Assembly: GCA_944363895.1 (NCBI GenBank)
Contig: CALVVP010000068.1
Span: forward strand, 1 to 14,320
Length of the DNA stretch: 14,320 nucleotides
Source: an uncultured Bacilli bacterium
GTDB taxonomy: Bacteria; Bacillota_I; Bacilli_A; RF39; UBA660
Direction of reading: 5' to 3'
The notes below the pieces were generated by a model, which was not told the origin of the DNA, did not search any database, and was given only the letters and a program-made list of their open reading frames with translations. Positions 8,231 to 14,273 of this stretch are shown here, one piece after another; the first letter of the stretch is position 1, and each line of letters starts with the position of its first letter. The position numbers and the translations under genes are program-made.

Positions 8231-8581
8231 ATGAGCAAAATTGATGTTAAAGTTATTATTAAAAATAATGATGAAGTAAGTGAAGAAAAATATATGGCTT
8301 TAAAGAATAATCAGAAAATAGAATATTTGGAAAAGGAATTTAAAACTTCTTTATTTTTAAAAGATATAGTTAAAATAAAACGAGAAAATGCTGATTATTT
8401 ATTTATGATGGAATTTATTCCTAATAAAGAAACAAAAGGAAGTTGTAAATTAAAAAAAGAAAATATTACCATTGATTTAGAAATATTAACTGATTATATT
8501 ATTATCGAAGAAAATGTTATTATAATTAAATATAAAGTTTTAACGACACAACAAGATGTTCTATTTAAATTAGAAATGTAA
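8231..8581 (+). CDS. Small protein, DUF1934 (YwiB-like) candidate
   Basis: 116 residues, probably cytosolic, with no signal or membrane segment. It alternates short beta-type strands (IDVKVIIK, YLFMMEFI, ITIDLEIL, YIIIEENVIIIKYKV, DVLFKLEM). That pattern and the final strand pair resemble the calycin-like beta-barrel of DUF1934 proteins such as YwiB, but it is shorter than the usual 140 or so residues and I match it by pattern only. Known function: none established. The start is set at the second ATG (8231), because the AGAAAGAG site abuts the first ATG (8225) with no spacing. It is divergent from the PBP gene and ends about 110 bases before rpoE. In Bacillota ywiB-like genes are often near argS; argS is absent here. 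Confidence 0.75.
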   Translation: MSKIDVKVIIKNNDEVSEEKYMALKNNQKIEYLEKEFKTSLFLKDIVKIKRENADYLFMMEFIPNKETKGSCKLKKENITIDLEILTDYIIIEENVIIIKYKVLTTQQDVLFKLEM

Positions 8582-8590
8582 AATAATAGT

Positions 8591-8648
8591 ATATTTTCAA
8601 TAAGTTGCAACATATTATAAAAATAGTCTTGACACATTTTGAAAATAT
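8591..8648. repeat. Inverted repeats around the rpoE promoter
   Basis: ATATTTTCAA (8591-8600) and TTGAAAATAT (8639-8648) are perfect 10-bp inverted arms 38 bases apart. Between them lies the 8-bp palindrome GTTGCAAC (8604-8611), and AACATATT (8609-8616) pairs with AATATGTT (8644-8651). The right arms fill the space between the -35 and -10 of the rpoE promoter. Possible operator; chance is not excluded in such AT-rich DNA. Confidence 0.45.
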
Positions 8649-8656
8649 GTTAAAAT
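8629..8656 (+). promoter_or_regulatory. Strong promoter of rpoE
   Basis: A perfect -35 TTGACA (8629-8634), a 16-base spacer and -10 TAAAAT (8651-8656), the latter preceded by TGT (TGn extension, 8648-8650). Transcription would begin near 8663. It excludes the in-frame ATG at 8655, which lies inside the -10, as the start of rpoE. Confidence 0.8.
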
Positions 8657-8690
8657 GGGACTGATATATTTATGCAAGGAGGTAATTAGA

Positions 8691-9119
8691 ATGTTAAAAA
8701 ATATGAAATTAGAAGAATTAGAAATATTATCTTATGCTGATTTAACAGAATTGATTTTAAAAGAAGAAAACAAAACATTTACAACACCAGTTATTTTCCG
8801 GAAGATTTGTGATTTATTAGGATATACTGATGAGGAATATACTGATAAAATAGGTGATTATTATACTTCTTTAACTACTGATAAAAGGTTTGTTTTCCTT
8901 GATAATAACGAATGGGATTTAAGAGAAAAGAATCCTGTTGATATTGTTTTAGATGACGAAGAAGATGAGGATGAAGAAATCGAAGATGAAGAAGAAGAAG
9001 CAATTGATGAATATGAAGAAGATATTGATTCAGCACTTGAAGATGAAGAACTAGATGATAATGACGAAGAGTTAGATGATTTAGCTATTTTAACTGATGA
9101 AGAATTAGAAGAAAACTAA
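8691..9119 (+). CDS. rpoE: RNA polymerase delta subunit
   Basis: Accessory RNA polymerase subunit of Bacillota that increases core recycling and transcriptional specificity. 142 residues in two parts: an N-terminal HARE-HTH winged-helix domain (about 5-80, with SYADLTELILKE, FTTPVIFRKICDLLG, FYTSLTTDKRFVFL-type segments and NNEWDLRE) and a long acidic, unstructured tail (about 86-142, almost all Asp/Glu). This is shorter than the B. subtilis protein (about 173), mainly in the tail. The start is fixed by AAGGAGGT at 8676-8683, 7 bases before ATG 8691; an upstream in-frame ATG at 8655 is inside the promoter. It has its own promoter and terminator, so it is probably monocistronic. The usual downstream neighbour, pyrG, is absent. 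Confidence 0.93.
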   Translation: MLKNMKLEELEILSYADLTELILKEENKTFTTPVIFRKICDLLGYTDEEYTDKIGDYYTSLTTDKRFVFLDNNEWDLREKNPVDIVLDDEEDEDEEIEDEEEEAIDEYEEDIDSALEDEELDDNDEELDDLAILTDEELEEN

Positions 9120-9128
9120 TTCTTTTTT
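9100..9128 (+). terminator. Terminator of rpoE, overlapping its last codons
   Basis: A 9-bp stem (9100-9108, AAGAATTAG, with 9116-9124, CTAATTCTT) and 7-base loop, then a T-run to 9128. The left arm is coding sequence for the end of rpoE, and the stop codon (9117-9119) is in the right arm. The stem is AT-rich, so termination may be partial. Confidence 0.7.
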
Positions 9129-9175
9129 CGTATAAAAATAATTTTTTTGTGCAAAATAAAGTAGGAGATGATAAA

Positions 9176-9613
9176 ATGAACGAAAATAATGAGTTATTAG
9201 AACATATGTATCAAGATAGTGAAATGGCGACTTATGCTTTAGAAACTTTAATTAATGATTTAAAAGGAAAAGATAATAAAATAATCAAAGTTTTAGAAGA
9301 TATTTTAAAGGAGTATGAATCTTATTATAAAGATTTTAAAAAGCAATTAAAAAAAGAAAAAATAAATCCTAAAAGTAGTGGGATGATGGCTAAAATTGGT
9401 TCTAGTTTCGGAATAAAAAAAGAAGTTGTTGTCGACAATAGTGATTCCCGAATTGCTGATATGTTAATTAAAGGCATAACGATGGGAACTTTAGATATGG
9501 AAAAAAAGATAAGTAAGTATCAGGAAAATGCCGATAAAAAAACTTTAAAACAAGCGGAAAACTTTTTAAAGTTTCAACAAAAGACAATCGAAGATTTAAA
9601 AAAATTTTTATAG
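9176..9613 (+). CDS. Small helical protein, possible ferritin-like bundle
   Basis: No firm family; 145 residues, soluble, mostly helical and rich in Lys and Glu. Two helical hairpins are suggested: about 4-60 (EMATYALETLINDL, then KVLEDILKEYESYYKDFKKQL) and about 88-144 (RIADMLIKGITMGTLDMEKKISKY, then KQAENFLKFQQKTIEDLKKF), joined by a Gly/Ser/Met linker (GMMAKIGSSFGI, 69-80). The layout resembles the ferritin-like DUF2383-type bundles of Bacillota, but I see no clear ExxH metal ligands and no His beyond residue 10, so a metal site is unlikely. The start is ATG 9176 with AGGAG at 9163-9167; an in-frame GTG at 9149 has no such site. The stop is TAG, the only one in the window. It lies after the rpoE terminator without an obvious promoter of its own. 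Confidence 0.8.
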   Translation: MNENNELLEHMYQDSEMATYALETLINDLKGKDNKIIKVLEDILKEYESYYKDFKKQLKKEKINPKSSGMMAKIGSSFGIKKEVVVDNSDSRIADMLIKGITMGTLDMEKKISKYQENADKKTLKQAENFLKFQQKTIEDLKKFL

Positions 9614-9615
9614 TT

Positions 9616-9643
9616 TTGCCATTTTATTAAAATATGATATAAT
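9616..9643 (+). promoter_or_regulatory. Promoter of the GT2 gene
   Basis: -35 TTGCCA (9616-9621), 16-base spacer, perfect -10 TATAAT (9638-9643) with TGA extension (9635-9637). It starts directly after the stop of the previous gene. Probably drives the glycosyltransferase and the genes after it. Confidence 0.8.
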
Positions 9644-9676
9644 ATACTCGAAATGGAATTTTAGGAGTGAATTTTA

Positions 9677-10906
9677 GTGATACAGGCGATATATTATATT
9701 TTATTTATTTTTTCTTTGACATACGGATTATATTTTTTAGTTACTGGTTTTTTTGGATTTAAAAATATCCATAAAAAGATTATCAGAAAACATAAACCGA
9801 AACATAAATTTGCTATATTAATTGCTTCCCGAAATGAAGAAGGAGTAATTGGTCATTTAGTTAAAAGTTTATTGTTGCAAGATTATCCAAAAGAATTATA
9901 TGATGTTTATGTAATTCCCAATAACTGTACTGATGATACGGAAAAAGTAGCTAAAGAAGCTGGTGCTAAAATAATCAAATGTACAGTTCCGACTAAATCA
10001 AAAGGTGAAGTTTTAAAATTTACTTTTGACAAATTATCTAAACATAAAGATATCGATGCTTATATTATTTTTGATGCGGATAATGTCGTTCATCCGGAAT
10101 TTTTAGCCCGTATGAACGATGCTTTATGTGACGGTCACAAAGTTGCTCAAGGATTTAGAGATAGTAAAAATCCTAGTGATAACTGGATTAGTGGTAGTTA
10201 TTCGATTTTTTATTGGATTCAAAATTTCTTTTTTAGTAAAGCTCGGATGCAGATGGGTGGTTCATCAAGTATCAATGGTACCGGTTTTATGGTTAAAAAA
10301 GAAATTATCGATGAATATGGTTTTAATACTGTGACTTTGACAGAAGATGTTGAATTTACCGCACAATGTGCTTTAAATGGTATTAAAATTGTTTTTGTCG
10401 AAGATGCAATTACTTATGATGAACAACCAACCGAATTTAAAGCTTCTTGGAAACAAAGAAAAAGATGGTCAATGGGGAATATTCAATGTTTTAGATATTA
10501 TAGTAGAAGATTAGGAAGAACTTATCTTAAAACAAGTTTTTTACCTTGCTTGGATATGCTGTTATCTTTTATGGCACCATATATGCAAATATTAGCCACT
10601 CTTTTAACTGTTATTTTGATTGTTTTTAGAATATTCGGTGTTCAATTGTATGATGTATTTGCTTATATGTATTCATATGGCGCTTTATTCTTTTTAGCTG
10701 CTTATTTAGCTAATGTTATTATCAACATATTCGTTGTTGTCTATAATAAGAAAAATGTTAAAGAAATTATGTCTGGTATTTTATTATTTACTATTTTTAT
10801 GTTGACTTGGATTCCAATTAACTTTATCTGTTTATTTAAAAAAGATTTAACTTGGGAACCGATCAAACATAAAAGAAGTATGGGAATTGATGAAATAAAG
10901 AAATAA
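9677..10906 (+). CDS. Membrane family-2 glycosyltransferase, processive type
   Basis: Integral membrane inverting glycosyltransferase, 409 residues, similar in layout to poly-hexosamine and hyaluronan synthases. N-terminal membrane helix (about 4-27); GT-A domain with ILIASRNEEGVIGHLV (47-62), PNNCTDD (81-87), the metal-binding DAD (133-135), GTGF (201-204), the acceptor-base motif TED (222-224) and QRKRW (260-264), the Q(Q/R)xRW signature of processive enzymes. Three or more C-terminal membrane segments follow (about 290-320, 327-356, 364-387). The start is GTG 9677 with AGGAGTGA at 9663-9670; no ATG is better placed. Sugar donor and product cannot be read from the sequence; an envelope polysaccharide or glycolipid head group is likely. 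Its own promoter lies just upstream. Confidence 0.9.
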   Translation: MIQAIYYILFIFSLTYGLYFLVTGFFGFKNIHKKIIRKHKPKHKFAILIASRNEEGVIGHLVKSLLLQDYPKELYDVYVIPNNCTDDTEKVAKEAGAKIIKCTVPTKSKGEVLKFTFDKLSKHKDIDAYIIFDADNVVHPEFLARMNDALCDGHKVAQGFRDSKNPSDNWISGSYSIFYWIQNFFFSKARMQMGGSSSINGTGFMVKKEIIDEYGFNTVTLTEDVEFTAQCALNGIKIVFVEDAITYDEQPTEFKASWKQRKRWSMGNIQCFRYYSRRLGRTYLKTSFLPCLDMLLSFMAPYMQILATLLTVILIVFRIFGVQLYDVFAYMYSYGALFFLAAYLANVIINIFVVVYNKKNVKEIMSGILLFTIFMLTWIPINFICLFKKDLTWEPIKHKRSMGIDEIKK

Positions 10907-10945
10907 TTTTATAAAAAATGTTTAAAATACAAATGGTGAAAGTTT

Positions 10946-11371
10946 ATGAAAAAAATTATTTTAACTTTTACTATTTGTTTTTTTGTTTTTTTAAGTATTA
11001 ATTCCAAAAAAGAAGTATATCCCACTTTTAACTTGATAAATAATGATTATTCTTTTTATATTTTAGAATTTAAAAATCAAAATATTTCGACTAATAATTT
11101 CAATCGTTATTTTGAAAATATTGATGTTATTTGGATTGAACCAGATATTAATCCTTTATATAAGCAAGTAAAAACTAGGTATCAATTTAAAAATATCGAT
11201 AGTTTTAAAGAAGAGTTTGTTAATGAACTTATTCAAAAAGGTTATCGTCGGGAAGCTTTGAATTTAAAAATTGCTGGCATAAAGATTAAAAAAATAAAAG
11301 TATACAGTAGTGAAAGTGTTATTACAAATTTAAAAATAGAAAATATGATATTTGACACAATTGACACATGA
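10946..11371 (+). CDS. Small exported or anchored protein, unknown
   Basis: 141 residues, not recognised. It opens with a basic start and a hydrophobic segment (about 4-18, IILTFTICFFVFLSI) typical of a signal peptide or signal anchor; the lone Cys (residue 11) lies inside the hydrophobic core, so it is not a lipobox. The rest is a compact, Lys/Asn/Ile-rich domain with predicted beta-type stretches (YSFYILEFKNQ, IDVIWIEP, LNLKIAGIKIKKIKVYSS). ATG 10946 has GGTGAAAG a few bases upstream, 39 bases after the GT2 stop, so it is likely in the same transcript. Its TGA stop is unique among the visible genes; a TAA follows three codons later. The last codons contain a duplicated TTGACACA that may serve as promoter DNA for the next gene. 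Confidence 0.8.
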   Translation: MKKIILTFTICFFVFLSINSKKEVYPTFNLINNDYSFYILEFKNQNISTNNFNRYFENIDVIWIEPDINPLYKQVKTRYQFKNIDSFKEEFVNELIQKGYRREALNLKIAGIKIKKIKVYSSESVITNLKIENMIFDTIDT

Positions 11372-11404
11372 AGGCTTTAATATTATAGAAAAAAATGGTA
11401 TAAT
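11361..11404 (+). promoter_or_regulatory. Possible promoter(s) before the hydrolase gene
   Basis: TTGACA (11361-11366) followed after 17 bases by TATAGA (11384-11389) makes a plausible promoter with the start near 11396. A second candidate is the extended -10 TGGTATAAT (11396-11404), but its start point would fall on the ribosome binding site near 11409-11415. TTGACACA occurs twice in tandem (11352-11359 and 11361-11368), within the end of the previous gene. Confidence 0.5.
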
Positions 11405-11420
11405 TATAAAGGTGAAGAAA

Positions 11421-12155
11421 ATGCTAATTAAAAATGTTGATATCAATTATCTTGATTATGGACAAAAAAATAGTCAAGCGATTGTTTTACTCCATGGTTG
11501 GGGGCAAAATATTCAAATGATGCAAGGAATTGGCAATCATTTTAAAGATACTCATCGGATTATAATTTTAGATTTGCCTGGTTTTGGTAAAAGTCCTGAG
11601 CCTAATACCGTTTGGACAATCGATGATTATGCCGATGCTTTAAAAGAACTGTTAGATAAACTAGGTGTTGATAATCCGATTATTATTGGACATTCTTTCG
11701 GAGGAAAAATAGGATTATTATATGCTACTAAATATGCTGTTTATAAACTTGTTTGTTTAGCAAGTCCTTTTAAGAAAAATATCGCTAAACCATCTTTAAA
11801 AACGAAAATCCTTAAAAATGCTAAAAAGATTCCCGGTTTAAATAAGTTAGAAGGACTTGCTAAAAAACATATTGGTTCAACCGATTATAAGAAAGCAAGT
11901 GAAATGATGCGTAAAATAATGGTTGAACATGTTAACTATGATATATCGGATAAGTTAAGTCAAATAAAATGTCCCACTTTATTAATTTGGGGAACTTTAG
12001 ATAAAGCAGTTAGTATTGAAGATGCTTATGAGTTAGAAAAATTAATTGCTAATTGTGGCTTAGTAACTTATGAAGGTTGTAGCCATTATGCCTATTTAGA
12101 AAGATTTGATCAAACAATTAGAGTTTTAAAAAGTTTTATAGGAGATGATAAGTAA
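11421..12155 (+). CDS. Alpha/beta-fold hydrolase
   Basis: Cytosolic serine hydrolase of the alpha/beta fold, 244 residues. Motifs: the oxyanion-loop sequence LLHGWGQN (23-30), DLPGFGKS (51-58), the nucleophile elbow GHSFGG (S92), the acid in IWGTLDKAV (D194) and the catalytic His in GCSHYAYLE (H222), so the triad is complete. A Lys-rich cap lies at about 118-165. The substrate is not predictable; relatives include esterases, epoxide or C-C bond hydrolases. The start is ATG 11421 with AAGGTGA at 11409-11415; a longer frame back to a TTG at 11352 overlaps the previous gene and has no ribosome binding site. The stop overlaps the ddl start by one base (TAATG), suggesting translational coupling with ddl. 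Confidence 0.92.
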   Translation: MLIKNVDINYLDYGQKNSQAIVLLHGWGQNIQMMQGIGNHFKDTHRIIILDLPGFGKSPEPNTVWTIDDYADALKELLDKLGVDNPIIIGHSFGGKIGLLYATKYAVYKLVCLASPFKKNIAKPSLKTKILKNAKKIPGLNKLEGLAKKHIGSTDYKKASEMMRKIMVEHVNYDISDKLSQIKCPTLLIWGTLDKAVSIEDAYELEKLIANCGLVTYEGCSHYAYLERFDQTIRVLKSFIGDDK

Positions 12156-13342
12156 TGAAAATAAAAGTAGGAGTTATTTTTGGTGGAACGACAGTTGAAC
12201 ACGAAGTTAGTATTATTTCAGCTGTTCAAGCGATGAATCATTTAAATAAAGAAAAGTATGAAATTTATCCCATTTATATTGCCAAAGATCGGACTTGGTA
12301 TACTGGTAAAATGTTAGCTGATATCGATATGTATCGTGATTTTGACACTTTAAAAAGATATGCTAAGAAAGTAATTTTATATAATAAAAATGGTGCTTTT
12401 AGATTACAATCTTTAGGTTTATTTCGAACGATAATTGCTGATTTGGATATTGTTTTACCAGTAGTTCATGGCAATAACATGGAAGATGGAACGATTCAAG
12501 GATATTTAGAAATGGTTGGCGTTCCTTATGTCGGCAGTAATGTTTTAGGTTCTAGCTTGGGGCAAGATAAAGTCGTTATGAAACAAATTTTTGAAAGTTT
12601 AAATTTACCAGTTGTTCCTTATGTTTGGTTTTTTGACAATGACTATTATTTAGATAAAGAAGAAATTATTAAAAAATGTAAAAAATTAGGTTTTCCCGTT
12701 ATTGTCAAACCGGCTTCTTTAGGAAGTAGTGTGGGGATTACTTATGTTAAAAGTATTGAAGATTTAGAAAGTGCAATCGAAGAAGCTATTAATTATGATA
12801 CTAAAATAATAGTTGAAAAAACTGTGGAAAATTTGATTGAAGTTAATTGTAGTGTTTTGGGTAATTACCAAAGTCAACAAGCTAGTACTTTAGAAGAAGT
12901 TATGAGTACCGCTGAATTTTTAACTTATCAAGATAAATATTTGGGTGGCGGTAAAACTAAAATGCCTGCCAAAGGTTCTAAGGTAATGGCTGGAGCTAAT
13001 CGTATTATTCCTGCTCGTTTAGATGAAAAAACGACTAATAAAGTTAAGGAACTAGCTAAAGAAGTATTTAGAGCCCTCAATTTAAGTGGAGTATGTAGAG
13101 TTGACTTTTTAATTGATGGCAAAAGTAATAAAATTTATATTAACGAGCCAAATACGATTCCGGGTAGTTTATCATTTTATCTTTGGGAAGCTACCGATAA
13201 ACCTTATGAACAATTATTAGATGAGATGATAACTTTAGCAATCAAACAATATAAACAAAAACATCAAAAAACATTCTCTTTTGAAACTAATATTTTAAGT
13301 AATTTTAGTGGTAGTAAAGGTGTTAAAGGAAAATTAAAATAA
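12155..13342 (+). CDS. ddl: D-alanine--D-alanine ligase
   Basis: ATP-grasp enzyme joining two D-alanines for the peptidoglycan precursor; cytosolic. 395 residues, longer than the usual 310-370, partly through a Lys-rich C-terminal tail after about 366. Visible: GGTTVEHEVSI with E15; HGNNMEDGTIQG (105-116); ATP-binding KPASLGSSVG (185-194); omega-loop DKY (260-262), whose Tyr is typical of D-Ala rather than D-lactate ligases; RVDF (315-318) and NEPNTIPG (330-337) with metal ligands D317, E331 and N333. Departures from the usual signatures: Met109 where Gly is expected (HGxxGEDG), Pro332 between Glu and Asn, and GSLSFYLWE after the motif instead of GFT-type sequence. AGGAG (12140-12144) lies inside the hydrolase gene. 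Closely related ligases of other dipeptides remain possible. Confidence 0.88.
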   Translation: MKIKVGVIFGGTTVEHEVSIISAVQAMNHLNKEKYEIYPIYIAKDRTWYTGKMLADIDMYRDFDTLKRYAKKVILYNKNGAFRLQSLGLFRTIIADLDIVLPVVHGNNMEDGTIQGYLEMVGVPYVGSNVLGSSLGQDKVVMKQIFESLNLPVVPYVWFFDNDYYLDKEEIIKKCKKLGFPVIVKPASLGSSVGITYVKSIEDLESAIEEAINYDTKIIVEKTVENLIEVNCSVLGNYQSQQASTLEEVMSTAEFLTYQDKYLGGGKTKMPAKGSKVMAGANRIIPARLDEKTTNKVKELAKEVFRALNLSGVCRVDFLIDGKSNKIYINEPNTIPGSLSFYLWEATDKPYEQLLDEMITLAIKQYKQKHQKTFSFETNILSNFSGSKGVKGKLK

Positions 13343-13358
13343 TCATCAGGAGGCAGTC

Positions 13359-14006
13359 ATGAAGCTTACAAAAAAACAAAACATATTTTTAGCTAAAAAG
13401 GTATTGGTAGCTAATATATATAATAGTGCTAAATTAGAAGGAATTAATACAACTTATCCCGATACCAAAACTATTTTAGACGGGGTGAATGTTTCTAGTT
13501 TAAAATTAGATGAAATAAATTGTATTTTGAATTTAAGAGATGCTTGGAATTTCGTGCTAAAAAACATTGAAAGTCCTGTCAATTTAGATTTTGTGTGTAA
13601 AGTGAATTCATTTGTTTCCAGAAATGAATCATTAGAGTGGGGGACATTGCGAAATGGTAAAGTTGGAATAAATGGTGTGGATTATATTCCTGAAGTTCCT
13701 ATAAAAGAAGAAATCGAAAATGAAATAAATAGGATATTGTTAGAAGAAAATGCTGTGGAAAAAGCGATTAAGTTAATGTTTTATCTGATGCGAAGTCAAA
13801 TTTTTTGGGATGGAAACAAACGAACAAGCATGCTTGTGGCAAATAAAATAATGATTGAAAATGGTTGTGGAATAATAACTATTAAAGAAGAATATATCAA
13901 TGAATTTAATAAATTATTAACGGATTTTTATAATACCAATGATATGACTAAAATAAAACAATTTATTTATGATAACTGTATATTTGGACTAGAAATAATA
14001 AATTAA
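13359..14006 (+). CDS. Fic-domain protein with degenerate active site
   Basis: Fic proteins usually transfer AMP, or phosphate in the case of Doc, to target proteins. 215 residues. The N-terminal helix carries SAKLEG (S23, E27, G28), which fits the (S/T)xxxE(G/N) inhibitory motif. A flap-like segment follows (WGTLRNGKVGINGVDYIP, 94-111). The core motif is QIFWDGNKRTSM (147-158), against HPFxDGNGRxxR. The catalytic His is Gln147 and the final Arg is Met158, while F149, D151, G152, N153 and R155 are kept. The IF..NKRT wording resembles Doc, but Doc keeps the His. AMP transfer by the normal mechanism is therefore doubtful. ATG 13359 follows AGGAGG (13348-13353), 16 bases after ddl, so it is probably the last gene of that transcript. 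No antitoxin gene is adjacent. Confidence 0.9.
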   Translation: MKLTKKQNIFLAKKVLVANIYNSAKLEGINTTYPDTKTILDGVNVSSLKLDEINCILNLRDAWNFVLKNIESPVNLDFVCKVNSFVSRNESLEWGTLRNGKVGINGVDYIPEVPIKEEIENEINRILLEENAVEKAIKLMFYLMRSQIFWDGNKRTSMLVANKIMIENGCGIITIKEEYINEFNKLLTDFYNTNDMTKIKQFIYDNCIFGLEIIN

Positions 14007-14035
14007 AACCAGCAAAAGCTGGTTTTAATTTTTTT
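14002..14035 (+). terminator. Strong terminator after the Fic gene
   Basis: A perfect 12-bp stem (14002-14013 with 14018-14029), AAAA loop, GC-containing core CCAGC/GCTGG, and T-run to 14035. The left arm contains the stop codon of the Fic gene (14004-14006). It ends the transcript started before the glycosyltransferase. Confidence 0.93.
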
Positions 14036-14194
14036 ATGAACGGAGACTTAATTTTGGTCTTGTTATATAATAACTAATTTAAATTTATTAAAAAATACAT
14101 TGATATATTTCAAAACAAATATAGGCATTGAAGCCTTTAAATATAAGACTAAATGCCTGTTTGTCTTTATATATCAATAAATTGTGATTTTTAC
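14036..14194. other. Non-coding gap with an 80-base imperfect palindrome
   Basis: No gene is seen. ATTGATATAT (14099-14108) and ATATATCAAT (14169-14178) are perfect 10-bp outer arms; ACAAA (14115-14119) can pair with TTTGT (14160-14164), and AGGCATT (14123-14129) with AATGCCT (14152-14158). Alternative small hairpins are AGGC/GCCT (14123-14136) and AAGAC/GTCTT (14145-14167). On the minus strand it begins 16 bases after tRNA-Glu, and a T-run (plus-strand A-run 14090-14095) follows it, so it could act as the tRNA terminator or be a small RNA or mobile remnant. A lone TATAAT (14066-14071) sits in a GTTAT-ATA-ATAAC palindrome without a matching -35. Confidence 0.5.
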
Positions 14195-14271
14195 TGGTGA
14201 CCAGTACGGGATTCGAACCCGTGAATGCTGCCGTGAAAGGGCAGTGTGTTAAGCCACTTCACCAACTGGCC
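14195..14271 (-). tRNA. tRNA-Glu (UUC)
   Basis: On the minus strand the acceptor arm is GGCCAGT with ACTGGTC (one G-U pair), the anticodon stem CTGCC/GGCAG encloses the loop CTTTCAC with anticodon TTC, and the T arm is ACGGG-TTCGAAT-CCCGT. The discriminator is A and CCA is encoded (plus-strand TGG at 14195-14197). 77 bases including CCA. It lies 2 bases downstream of tRNA-Asn, so both come from one precursor. Confidence 0.96.
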
Positions 14272-14273
14272 AA

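Noticed and set aside
8655..8690. Longer rpoE starting at ATG 8655
   Set aside because: That ATG falls inside the -10 box; the next ATG (8691) has a near-perfect AAGGAGGT site.
13359..14006. Fic/Doc toxin-antitoxin pair
   Set aside because: No small antitoxin gene lies next to it, the catalytic His is absent, and the gene follows ddl as part of an ordinary transcript.
14066..14071. Promoter in the gap before the tRNA genes
   Set aside because: A TATAAT is present but there is no -35 at a suitable distance and no gene downstream on the plus strand.
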